From Candidatus Nanopelagicales bacterium (GTDB lineage: Bacteria; Actinomycetota; Actinomycetes; S36-B12; GCA-2699445), in the NCBI GenBank assembly GCA_029939085.1, contig JAOZTQ010000091.1:1-6112 (forward strand): 6,112 nucleotides of DNA. The letters run 5' to 3'. The notes beneath the pieces were generated by a model that ran no database searches, was not told the DNA's origin, and saw only the letters and a program-made list of their open reading frames with translations. Positions 1 through 5,452 of the stretch are shown one piece after another. The translations under genes were made by a program, and so were the position numbers. Within the stretch, counting starts at the first letter, position 1; each line of letters begins with the position of its first letter.

Positions 1-127
1 GTGGCTGGACCGTGCCGCAGCTCTGCTACACGAGCAAGTATCCGCAGCGGGTGGACACATCGAGGTGCAGGTCTCCCGACAAAATACTGATCCGTGGACA
101 TTTTCAGTTCCGGGAGACCTCTCGTGA
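1..127 (+). CDS. Nif3-like dinuclear metal centre protein (C-terminal end only)
   Basis: The frame whose first full codon begins at base 2 is open for 41 codons and stops at TGA 125-127; its start lies left of the window. The readable tail begins WLDRAAALL and ends with a TDPWTF motif and a short PGDLS tail. A '(R)TDPW' ending is typical of actinobacterial Nif3/YbgI-family proteins (GTP cyclohydrolase I type 2-like, hexameric, with a dinuclear metal site). In actinobacteria this gene is usually followed directly by a C4 zinc-ribbon coiled-coil protein, as here. The stop overlaps the next start (GTGA, 4 bp), so the two are probably translationally coupled in one operon. The metal ligands would lie upstream and cannot be checked. 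The biochemical role of the family is unsettled. The identification rests on the short tail plus gene order. Confidence 0.7.
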   Translation, partial: WLDRAAALLHEQVSAAGGHIEVQVSRQNTDPWTFSVPGDLS

Positions 128-846
128 AACTGGCCCATGAGCGACAGGTCGAACTACTGCGCCTTCAAGATCTAGAAACTGAAGTCATCCAAGTGCGTCG
201 GCGCATTCGATCGTCGCCCGCTGTGCAACGAGTGGATCAGTTGGAGCAGAAAATCCAAGACCTCAAAGCGGAGCTGGTTCGTACCCGCACTGAATCGGAA
301 GACCTCGCGCGTGCAATCCGGCGTGCCGAAGAAGATGTGGGACGACTCCGTGAGCGAAAGCGGCATGACGAGAAAATGCTTGATTCAGGAGTGAGCGCCA
401 AGGTGCAGCGTGAATTAGCGCATGAATCACAGGCACTCGATCGGCGAATCAAAGATATGGAAGATGCGGAACTTGAGCTATTGGAGGATCAAGAAAACTC
501 AACCAAAAAAATGGAAGACCTCAAGGCCGATCTCTCAACTACTGAAGAACAACGTGGCGTGGCCGAAGAAGATCGCGATTCCGAGTTAGCTGAGTTGACC
601 CAACAGCGTAATGATCTAGAAGCGCAGGTCCAGGGAATCACCGGAGGGCTAGAGCCTGAGGTCCTAGCCCGCTATCAGAGTTCTAGAAACGCAACTGGTG
701 TAGCAGCGGCAAAGCTCGCAAACGGTCAATGTTTTGGTTGTCGGTTGTCACTTCCGCCCGGAACGGCCGCAGAATTAGAGAACAAGCCGCTGGACGAACT
801 TGAAAACTGCGAAGAGTGCGGCTGCCTTCTGGTCCGAGGCGTGTAA
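124..846 (+). CDS. Coiled-coil protein with C-terminal C4 zinc ribbon (DUF164/zf-RING_7 family)
   Basis: The 240-residue product begins VKLAHERQVELL, read as Met at the GTG start. This GTG overlaps the upstream stop as GTGA and has a GGGAG ribosome-binding site at 112-116. An in-frame GTG at 94 would add 10 residues but lies deeper inside the upstream gene and lacks a good site. Residues about 10-180 are almost entirely charged Glu/Arg/Lys/Gln heptad-like sequence, which predicts a long antiparallel coiled-coil hairpin. The C-terminus holds the zinc ribbon: C203-x2-C206 and C229-x2-C232, with an extra Cys at 234. This architecture matches the CT398/HP0958-like family. HP0958 of Helicobacter (FlgZ) binds RpoN and flagellin mRNA, but the actinobacterial members have no settled function, so a nucleic-acid or protein adaptor role is only inferred. 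The protein is cytosolic, with no signal or membrane segment. Neighbours are the Nif3-like gene and rnpB. Confidence 0.92.
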   Translation: MKLAHERQVELLRLQDLETEVIQVRRRIRSSPAVQRVDQLEQKIQDLKAELVRTRTESEDLARAIRRAEEDVGRLRERKRHDEKMLDSGVSAKVQRELAHESQALDRRIKDMEDAELELLEDQENSTKKMEDLKADLSTTEEQRGVAEEDRDSELAELTQQRNDLEAQVQGITGGLEPEVLARYQSSRNATGVAAAKLANGQCFGCRLSLPPGTAAELENKPLDELENCEECGCLLVRGV

Positions 847-903
847 GACCGACCTAGACCTAGTCTCGCAACAGCGCTGTCCGCAGCAGGACTGCCAGTA
901 ACA

Positions 904-933
904 GGACTGATGTCTAAGTTATGTGCGTATTCT
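904..933 (+). promoter_or_regulatory. Candidate rnpB promoter
   Basis: TATTCT at 928-933 is a 4/6 match to TATAAT and sits 6 bp before the first base of the RNase P RNA P1 helix (940), the right distance for a transcription start there. No convincing -35 element is seen; the best bases at the right distance lie around 904-911. An 8-bp direct repeat, CAGGACTG at 887-894 and 902-909, lies just upstream and might be regulatory or chance. No terminator is visible between the zinc-ribbon gene and this site, so read-through could also supply the RNA. Confidence 0.35.
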
Positions 934-939
934 GGTCAC

Positions 940-1322
940 GAACGAGTCGACCGGGCGGCCGCGGCATCGGCCAGATGTCGAGGAAAGTCCGGACTCCACA
1001 GGACAGGGTGATGGGTAACGCCCATCCGGAGCGATCCGCGGGAAAGTGCAACAGAGAGTAGACCGCCACCCCTTCGTGGGCGGTAAGGCTGAAACGGTGG
1101 TGTAAGAGACCACCAGCAGTCGGGGTGACCCGATTGGCTAGGTAAACCCCACCCGGAGCAAAGCCAAGAGGTTGATGCACAGCATTGACTGCGCGAGCGG
1201 TTGAGGGCGGTCCGCCCAAGTTCGCGGGTAGGCTGCACCAGGCTGCTGGCAACAGCAGTCGCAGATGGATGGCCGTCGCCGGTGCAACCGGCACAGAATC
1301 CGGCTTATAGGTCGACTCGTTC
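940..1322 (+). ncRNA. rnpB: RNase P RNA, class A (M1 RNA)
   Basis: This is the catalytic RNA of ribonuclease P, which removes 5' leaders from precursor tRNAs together with the protein RnpA. Hallmarks are visible in order: GAGGAAAGTCC at 980-990 (5' half of the core and P4), the AACAGAGAG block near 1050, GGTAAACCCC near 1141-1150, and ACAGAATCCGGCTTAT at 1293-1308 (3' half of P4). The ends are set by P1: 940-952 pairs without mismatch with 1310-1322, 13 bp including the GAGTCGACC/GGTCGACTC core. A GGT at 1281-1283 in the P15 region can pair with the tRNA 3' CCA. Length is about 383 nt, normal for bacterial class A RNA. No U-rich terminator follows, so the 3' end is probably formed by processing. 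Long open frames on the opposite strand are by-products of the structured GC-rich RNA, not genes. Confidence 0.97.
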
Positions 1323-1325
1323 CTA

Positions 1326-1343
1326 TATCTCAAACATGTCTCA
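1326..1343 (+). repeat. TCTCA direct-repeat pair, copy 1 (next to the rnpB 3' end)
   Basis: TATCTCA (1326-1332) and TGTCTCA (1337-1343) lie in the same orientation with starts exactly 11 bp apart. Bases 1326-1345 match 1516-1535 at 17 of 20 positions. The pair starts 4 bp after the end of the RNase P RNA P1 helix. The 7-bp units at 11-bp spacing resemble binding sites of OmpR/PhoB-family response regulators, but no regulator is encoded in the window. Confidence 0.5.
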
Positions 1344-1509
1344 AATAACCGTAGATCGGACACTTCAGTCGACGTCTCTGAGCGTTATTTTCGCTGTCAC
1401 AAAGTAGTCATTTCTATCGGTGAGCCCTAAAAAACCTATTTCTAGGCGATTTTGGCCCGACTAAATCTCACAGAGAGTCACTTTCCTAGATAGTCCCGAA
1501 ATCGGAATC

Positions 1510-1538
1510 GTGACGTATCTCATTTATGTCTCAAAAAT
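1510..1538 (+). promoter_or_regulatory. Candidate promoter of the secreted-protein gene
   Basis: GTGACG (1510-1515, 4/6 to TTGACA) and AAAAAT (1533-1538, 4/6 to TATAAT) are separated by exactly 17 bp, giving a start near 1545 and an untranslated leader of about 85 nt. Two TCTCA units fall inside the spacer, which would suit repression or spacer-binding regulation. The match is moderate; other placements in this AT-rich region cannot be excluded. Confidence 0.3.
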
Positions 1539-1555
1539 GTTGATTTCACGTCTCA
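1516..1555 (+). repeat. TCTCA direct-repeat array, copy 2 (upstream of the secreted-protein gene)
   Basis: TATCTCA (1516-1522), TGTCTCA (1527-1533) and CGTCTCA (1549-1555) share one orientation. Their starts are 11 and 22 bp apart, so they sit on the same helix face; the slot at 1538-1544 (TGTTGAT) looks like a degenerate unit. A further TATCTCG at 1568 is out of phase. The array lies 76-115 bp upstream of the start codon at 1631 and overlaps the candidate promoter, so binding there would probably affect transcription of that gene. The repeats are directly visible; the operator role is inferred. Confidence 0.5.
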
Positions 1556-1574
1556 GGAGGCACAACCTATCTCG

Positions 1575-1593
1575 GGTGCCGAAAACCGGCATC
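1575..1593 (+). other. Short leader hairpin
   Basis: Arms GGTGCCG (1575-1581) and CGGCATC (1587-1593) form 7 pairs, one of them G-U, around an AAAAC loop. The stem lies about 20 nt before the AGAGGA ribosome-binding site (1614-1619) of the secreted-protein gene. It is followed by GGAAAAAAG, not a T-run, so it is not a terminator on this strand. It could stabilise the leader mRNA or be incidental. Confidence 0.3.
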
Positions 1594-1630
1594 GGAAAAA
1601 AGAACGTACGAGCAGAGGATGTGAAACGTC

Positions 1631-2230
1631 ATGAGAGCAACACGAGCACTAGCCGGCACCATGCTGGTTTCTGGCGCTCTGTTGGCAGGAGTGACCGCGG
1701 CGCCGACGACGTCAGTGGCAGGACCAAACAACGCCCCAGGCGCTGTAAGCGCCGCCAAGGCTGAAGTAGTTAAGGCCAAGCCATCAAAGAAAAAGGCCAA
1801 CTCTGGAAAAAAGAAAAAGGCTAAGTCTTCGAAGCCCGTCGCCAAGGGTTGTAAGCGAACCCGGCGATTCAACGAAAATCGCTTCGGATACACCCAGGAC
1901 GCGAGACTAGGCGGACGTTGTGCTGCCTCTCGCTTCAAGGGAGTCAAGTTGATCAGTTCCTACTACGGACACCATCCTGCGGCGAATAAAGCCCTGGACA
2001 TCATGGTCAACTTGAGCGGTAGCTGCTCAGCAGGTAACGCGACCGGCGACCAGGTGGCGCGCTACATGATGAACAACGCTCGGAAGCACGGAGTTCGCTA
2101 CATCATTTGGCAGAACTCCTACTGGGCGGCCGGCAGCGGAAAGAAGAAGTTCCGCGACTGGCGCAAGGGCATGCACAGTGGCAGCTGCACCACGCGGCAC
2201 TACGACCACGTGCACGTAGCCTTCCGCTGA
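1631..2230 (+). CDS. Secreted protein with Lys-rich linker and ARB_07466-like (M15-peptidase-like) C-terminal domain
   Basis: The 199-aa product starts at ATG 1631, with AGAGGA at 1614-1619 as a somewhat distant ribosome-binding site. Residues 1-24 are a Sec signal peptide: Arg at 2 and 5, hydrophobic core about 8-22, and cleavage likely after VTA (23) or SVA (30). Residues about 40-72 are an Ala/Lys-rich linker with runs of Lys, probably disordered and suited to anionic cell-wall polymers. The C-terminal domain (about 85-199) carries KALDIMV around D123, a GDQVARYMM helix, VRYIIWQ and a final HYDHVHV. These match the ARB_07466-like domain family, whose fold relates to M15 metallopeptidases. 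Candidate zinc ligands are D123, H193/H195 and H114 or H115. Four Cys (74, 97, 132, 186) could form two disulfides outside the cell. Peptidoglycan hydrolysis is inferred, not shown. It is the only gene in its transcription unit. Confidence 0.85.
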   Translation: MRATRALAGTMLVSGALLAGVTAAPTTSVAGPNNAPGAVSAAKAEVVKAKPSKKKANSGKKKKAKSSKPVAKGCKRTRRFNENRFGYTQDARLGGRCAASRFKGVKLISSYYGHHPAANKALDIMVNLSGSCSAGNATGDQVARYMMNNARKHGVRYIIWQNSYWAAGSGKKKFRDWRKGMHSGSCTTRHYDHVHVAFR

Positions 2231-2250
2231 TCACATAAAAAAACAGAGAG

Positions 2251-2288
2251 CCGGGGTTCTGGACATGTTCCAGGACCCCGGTCTTTTT
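2251..2288 (+). terminator. Strong intrinsic terminator between convergent genes
   Basis: A 12-bp stem, CCGGGGTTCTGG (2251-2262) with CCAGGACCCCGG (2270-2281), one G-U pair, closes a 7-nt loop and is followed by TCTTTTTGTT. It lies 20 bp after the stop of the secreted-protein gene. On the minus strand the same stem follows the ROK-kinase stop, with a T-run (complement of 2237-2243) seven bases beyond the stem. It may therefore act in both directions, more weakly for the minus strand. Confidence 0.92.
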
Positions 2289-2299
2289 GTTGCTCGAGA

Positions 2300-3079
2300 C
2301 TATTCGGTGCTGAGTTCCCAGACTCGTACGCCACCGGTAATCCCCGCCGAATTCGGAACTATTTGGGCATTGTCGGGCAGCGTCTCTTCATCAAGATGCT
2401 TAGCGTTGCCACCGCCGATGTAAATGGTGTCGTAAAACAGCATCTGGTCGAACCAGTTGATGGCCTCAAGGACTCGCTTTCGCCACTTCTTCTTGCCTAT
2501 TTTCTTGCGAGCGGCATTGCCCAGCGCCAAATCGGTGGACAACTTCCGCCGAAATGCGCCATGGGATAGCTCCATATGAGGCAGCAGAAGACCGTCGTTG
2601 AATAGTGCGGTCCCAACCCCAGTCCCCAGGGTCATCACGAATTCAAATCCCTCACCGCGAGCTACAGCGCAGCCTTGCATATCGGCATCGTTAACAACTT
2701 TTGTGGGGACGCCAAAGAGTTCTGCGAGTTTGTCCGATAGGGGATAGCCATGCCATTTTGCTGCCATACCGGGATCTTGAGGTCCGCCGTACTCCAAGCG
2801 AGACAGCGAGGGAACGTGGAGGACTTTGCCGCCGCGCAACATACCGGGAAACCCGACGGAGACCCTTGGCGACCGGGGCAGTTCGGTGCAGAGACTGTCC
2901 ACCTCACTCAAGAACCGACTAGGAGGGCAGGGGTATGGAGTATCGACTCGAACACGCTGAGTCGTCATAGCGCCCTGCGCGTCCAAAACCGAGGCCTTGA
3001 TGCCGCTACCGCCCACATCTATCGCCAATGTTGTGACATTTTTCGGCCAAGTTGACGGCTGGACAATCTTCTTCGCCAT
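2300..3079 (-). CDS. ROK-family sugar kinase, polyphosphate-glucokinase-like
   Basis: The 259-aa cytosolic protein has the ASKHA/ROK kinase layout: phosphate-1 loop AIDVGGSGIK (19-28), catalytic-base motif NDAD (130-133, D131), phosphate-2 loop MTLGTGVGTA (149-158), and the adenosine-side IGGG (221-224). Length and motifs resemble actinobacterial PpgK, which phosphorylates glucose with polyphosphate and/or ATP to feed glycolysis. A basic stretch, RKKIGKKKWRKR (191-202), lies where PpgK has a basic segment and could contact polyphosphate. The usual ROK ExGH motif reads E170-L-S-H173, and the CxCGxxGC zinc motif of larger ROK kinases is absent, as in PpgK. The start ATG at 3079 has a GGAG site at 3085-3088. 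It follows map by 88 bp with no clear terminator, so co-transcription is likely. The glucose and polyphosphate specificity is inferred from family resemblance. Confidence 0.85.
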   Translation of the reverse strand: MAKKIVQPSTWPKNVTTLAIDVGGSGIKASVLDAQGAMTTQRVRVDTPYPCPPSRFLSEVDSLCTELPRSPRVSVGFPGMLRGGKVLHVPSLSRLEYGGPQDPGMAAKWHGYPLSDKLAELFGVPTKVVNDADMQGCAVARGEGFEFVMTLGTGVGTALFNDGLLLPHMELSHGAFRRKLSTDLALGNAARKKIGKKKWRKRVLEAINWFDQMLFYDTIYIGGGNAKHLDEETLPDNAQIVPNSAGITGGVRVWELSTE

Positions 3080-3167
3080 AGCTGCTCCATTTCCACGTGC
3101 CCTGCGAAACTACGGTTTGTGAGGCCTACTCTGGCAGGGACCGAAGCAGATTGCGCGCGAACCGCCG

Positions 3168-4040
3168 CTACTGCTCATCTGGCAGGGTCAGAATCTCGCT
3201 TCCGGACCCGGTCACAACGAGCGTGTGTTCAAACTGTGCGGTGCGAAGCTTGTCCTTCGTCGTAACCGTCCAACCGTCATCCCAGATGTCGTACTCGTAG
3301 GTTCCAAGTGTGATCATCGGTTCTATCGTGAAGGTCATACCGGTTTCCATGATGACGTCGAGTTCTGGGTTGTCATAGTGCGGCACGATCAAGCCGGTAT
3401 GGAATGCAGTACCAATGCCGTGGCCCGTGAAGTCTCGGACTACGCCGTAGTTGAATCGCTTGGCGTAGGACTCAATGACTCGGCCGATGACGTTAAGTGG
3501 TCTGCCAGGAGCCACCATTTTGATGGCACGCATCGTGGCTTCATGAGTCCGCTCAATCAGAAGTGCGGATTCCTCATCGATCTCACCGACCGGAAAAGTC
3601 GCATTCGTATCACCGTGAACACCACCGATATAGCCAGTTATATCGACATTGCAGATGTCACCATCGCGTAATTCGGTTGAGTCGGGGATTCCATGACAAA
3701 TGACCTCGTTGAGTGATGTGCACAGTGATTTGGGAAAGCCCCGGTACCCCAGAGTCGAGGGGTAGGCCTGATGATCGAGCAGATACTCATGTCCGATCCG
3801 ATCCAAGTGATCGGTCGTGACCCCCGGCCGGATGGCTTTGCCCACCTCTTGTAAAGCGTTCGCGGCAATACGACCGGCAATACGCATCTTTTCAATGGTC
3901 TCGGGGTCTTTGACCTCTGGACCCGTATACGGGGTAGGAGCGGGTTTGCCCACGTACTCAGGCCGAGTAATCGATTGTGGAACTTGCCGGGTTGGTGAGA
4001 TTTGACCTGGTCGAAGCACACGTGAAGCGGTTGCAGACAT
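3168..4040 (-). CDS. map: Methionine aminopeptidase, type I with N-terminal extension (MetAP1c-like)
   Basis: This enzyme removes the initiator methionine from new proteins. With the start at 4040 the product has 290 residues. The first 40 or so are a Pro-rich extension (VLRPGQISPTRQVP) typical of actinobacterial MetAP1c, followed by a pita-bread catalytic domain. All five metal ligands are present: D133 and D144 (in NVDITG and GGVHGDTN), H207 (TGHGIG), E240 (TIEPMI) and E271 (FEHTLVV). The substrate-site histidines H116 (ICHGIPD) and H214 are also present. The frame stays open upstream to an ATG at 4118, but that would add 26 non-family residues and collide with the divergent gene, so M at 4040 is preferred. 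No good ribosome-binding site precedes 4040 (only GGG next to the ATG), which suggests a leaderless mRNA. The ROK kinase follows on the same strand. Confidence 0.97.
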   Translation of the reverse strand: MSATASRVLRPGQISPTRQVPQSITRPEYVGKPAPTPYTGPEVKDPETIEKMRIAGRIAANALQEVGKAIRPGVTTDHLDRIGHEYLLDHQAYPSTLGYRGFPKSLCTSLNEVICHGIPDSTELRDGDICNVDITGYIGGVHGDTNATFPVGEIDEESALLIERTHEATMRAIKMVAPGRPLNVIGRVIESYAKRFNYGVVRDFTGHGIGTAFHTGLIVPHYDNPELDVIMETGMTFTIEPMITLGTYEYDIWDDGWTVTTKDKLRTAQFEHTLVVTGSGSEILTLPDEQ

Positions 4041-4046
4041 GCCCTG

Positions 4047-4052
4047 ATTCTG
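4047..4052 (-). promoter_or_regulatory. Candidate -10 element for leaderless map mRNA
   Basis: On the minus strand CAGAAT (4/6 to TATAAT, including the key second A and last T) occupies -12 to -7 relative to the A of the map ATG at 4040. Transcription could then start at the start codon, consistent with the lack of a usable Shine-Dalgarno site. No clear -35 is seen. An 8-bp tandem repeat (GCACGGTG at 4053-4060 and 4063-4070 on the + strand, 10 bp apart) fills part of the spacer. Confidence 0.35.
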
Positions 4053-4116
4053 GCACGGTGCAGCACGGTGGGCTCGTCGCGGATAGGCTTCGAGTGTTCC
4101 GACGAAAGGAGTTCTC

Positions 4117-4308
4117 ATGACCCAGTGGTGGTACGACTTAGTTCACAATCGGGTTGAACCAGACAGTGGTGGTCCGAACTCGCAGCGGCTGGGTCCCTTC
4201 GACACCAAAGAGGAAGCGGCTAACGCACTTGAAATAGCGCGTAAGCGCAATGAGCAGTGGGACGAAGATGAGAACGAGTGGAACGGAACCAAGCCAGGCC
4301 AAGAATGA
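4117..4308 (+). CDS. Small conserved actinobacterial protein (SPOR-like, function unknown)
   Basis: The 63-residue acidic protein starts at ATG 4117 behind an excellent AAAGGAG site (4105-4111). It begins with aromatic residues (TQWWYDL), has a central RLGPFDTKEEAANALE segment (about 24-40), and ends in an acidic WDEDENEW tail. Similar short proteins occur beside map in many actinobacteria and are often labelled SPOR domain-containing because the 'GPF-T-EEA--AL' core recalls the SPOR fold. There is no signal peptide, so a periplasmic peptidoglycan-binding role as in true SPOR proteins is doubtful. It is divergent from map (76-bp gap), and its 3' end overlaps the racemase gene, suggesting translation in the same operon. 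The function is not known. Confidence 0.8.
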   Translation: MTQWWYDLVHNRVEPDSGGPNSQRLGPFDTKEEAANALEIARKRNEQWDEDENEWNGTKPGQE

Positions 4309-5452
4309 ATCTCGGATTCATTCGGAGCAAGGACCACTCAAGGGGCTGAAGGTACTCGAACTCAACGCAATCGGTCCGGTTCCGTTTGCTGCGGGACTCC
4401 TAGCCGATCTGGGAGCCGATGTGCTGCGTATCGAAGGTCCATCTGGGCCTCTTGACGTGGTTGATGAAGACCTCGCTGTTCACCTTCGTGGCAGATCGAG
4501 TGTGACTTTGGATTTGCGTGATGAGTCGGGGTTGTCTGTGGCGCGGGAACTTATCTCCGCTGCGGACGTTGTACTGGAGGGTTTTCGGCCCGGCGTTATG
4601 GAGCGCTTGGGTCTAGATCCGGAGGTGCTGATCAGCGAAGATCCCAGATTGATCGTGGGCCGTATGACGGGTTGGGGTCAGCAGGGTCCACTTGCAGGTC
4701 GAGCCGGACATGACATCGACTACATCGCTGCTGCAGGCGCCCTTCGGGCATTCGGTCGTGTCGGCGAAGCGCCGGTGCCGCCGGTGAACCTGGTTGGCGA
4801 CTTTGGTGGCGGCGCGATGTTTCTACTTGTGGGAGTGCTAGCTGCTCTTTGGGAACGAGGTCAATCCGGTCGAGGTCAAATCATCGACGCGGCCATGGTT
4901 GATGGCACTGCCTACCTGATGATGCTGGTTCAATCTCTGGCGGGACAAGGCTTGTGGGACTCCGCAAATCCCGGGACTAACCTGTTGGACACGGGAGCAC
5001 CGTTCTACGACGTCTATGAATGTTCGGACGGTCAGTATTTGGCGGTGGGATGTCTTGAGCCGAAGTTTTATGCGGAGTTCGCCGGCGGAATCAAACTAGA
5101 TGCTGATGCGCCTGAGCAGTACGATCGCGACCAATGGCCAGAACTGCGACGTTTGATTACCGAGCGAATTAAATCGAAAACCCGCGATGAATGGGAAGCG
5201 ATCTTTATAGACACCGATGCATGCGTTACCGGTGTGCGGACTTGTGAAGAGGCTGCCGAACATCCACATCTAGCCGCTCGCGGCACCTACCTGTCAGAAT
5301 CACCACTACAAGCTGCCCCGGCACCTCGATTCTCGCGGACTCCGGGACGCGCTATACCCCGTCGCGATAAGGTCCACGGTGCTGCAGCGCTCACCGGGTG
5401 GGGCATCGATGAAGAACTTGCACAAAAAGTAGTAGGAGATGGTGATGACTGA
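4268..5452 (+). CDS. mcr: Alpha-methylacyl-CoA racemase (CaiB/BaiF CoA-transferase family)
   Basis: The enzyme interconverts (R)- and (S)-2-methylacyl-CoA so that branched fatty acids or sterol side chains can enter beta-oxidation. From ATG 4268 the product has 394 residues. The family domain begins at GLKVLELNAIGPVPFAA (about residue 26) with LADLGADVLRIE. The catalytic set known from Mycobacterium tuberculosis MCR is complete: His in GHDIDY (H148), Asp 30 residues on in GDFGGG (D178), and Glu in GCLEPKFY (E264). RMTGWGQQGPLA is also typical of racemases rather than of formyl- or carnitine-CoA transferases. The start is uncertain: ATG 4268 has GGG six bases upstream, ATG 4250 adds six residues with a poorer site, and both overlap the preceding small gene. 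The first 20 or so residues have no family counterpart. The stop overlaps npdG by 8 bp. The branched substrate is inferred from the family. Confidence 0.93.
   Translation: MRTSGTEPSQAKNESRIHSEQGPLKGLKVLELNAIGPVPFAAGLLADLGADVLRIEGPSGPLDVVDEDLAVHLRGRSSVTLDLRDESGLSVARELISAADVVLEGFRPGVMERLGLDPEVLISEDPRLIVGRMTGWGQQGPLAGRAGHDIDYIAAAGALRAFGRVGEAPVPPVNLVGDFGGGAMFLLVGVLAALWERGQSGRGQIIDAAMVDGTAYLMMLVQSLAGQGLWDSANPGTNLLDTGAPFYDVYECSDGQYLAVGCLEPKFYAEFAGGIKLDADAPEQYDRDQWPELRRLITERIKSKTRDEWEAIFIDTDACVTGVRTCEEAAEHPHLAARGTYLSESPLQAAPAPRFSRTPGRAIPRRDKVHGAAALTGWGIDEELAQKVVGDGDD

Larger units (their letters stand above)
1323..1630. other. 308-bp non-coding region between rnpB and the secreted-protein gene
   Basis: No credible gene is seen on either strand. 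The region is more AT-rich than its neighbours. It contains two sets of TCTCA-centred direct repeats (1326-1343 and 1516-1555), single related motifs at 1373, 1464 and 1568, a candidate promoter at 1510-1538, and a short hairpin at 1575-1593. Small symmetrical elements occur at 1435-1446 (CCTA-tttc-TAGG) and 1466-1476 (TCTC-aca-GAGA). No hairpin followed by a T-run was found after rnpB, and no recognisable riboswitch core. A c-di-AMP (ydaO-type) element, which often precedes actinobacterial cell-wall hydrolase genes, was looked for specifically and its conserved blocks are absent. Confidence 0.7.

Noticed and set aside
94..123. Earlier GTG start for the zinc-ribbon protein
   Set aside because: It adds 10 residues with no family match, while GTG 124 has a GGGAG site and the usual GTGA overlap with the upstream stop.
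856..880. Small palindromes (AGAC-cta-GTCT at 856-866 and ACAGCGCTGT at 871-880) after the zinc-ribbon gene
   Set aside because: The stems are too short and no T-run follows, so they do not support a terminator; no other role is evident.
914..1363. Minus-strand open frame of 149 codons, plus two shorter ones, opposite rnpB
   Set aside because: They lie antisense to a structured, GC-rich RNA gene whose identity is certain. The sequence shows no domain, and such frames are a known annotation artefact of RNase P RNA.
1201..1407. Plus-strand open frame of 68 codons across the end of rnpB
   Set aside because: It starts inside the RNase P RNA, has no ribosome-binding site, and its composition just follows the RNA and AT-rich spacer.
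1340..1630. Possible c-di-AMP (ydaO-type) riboswitch before a cell-wall gene
   Set aside because: The conserved blocks of that riboswitch are absent, and no extended pairing consistent with it is seen.
1510..1764. Plus-strand 84-codon frame overlapping the start of the secreted-protein gene
   Set aside because: It lacks a ribosome-binding site, overlaps the signal-peptide gene in another frame, and has an Arg/His-rich random-looking product.
1567..1947. Minus-strand 126-codon frame opposite the secreted-protein gene
   Set aside because: It is the mirror of the Lys-codon-rich linker (AAG/AAA read as Phe/Leu). It has no start context and no recognisable domain.
4041..4118. Upstream extension of map to ATG 4118
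   Set aside because: The 26 extra residues do not look like MetAP, and the frame would overlap the strong ribosome-binding site and start of the divergent small gene.
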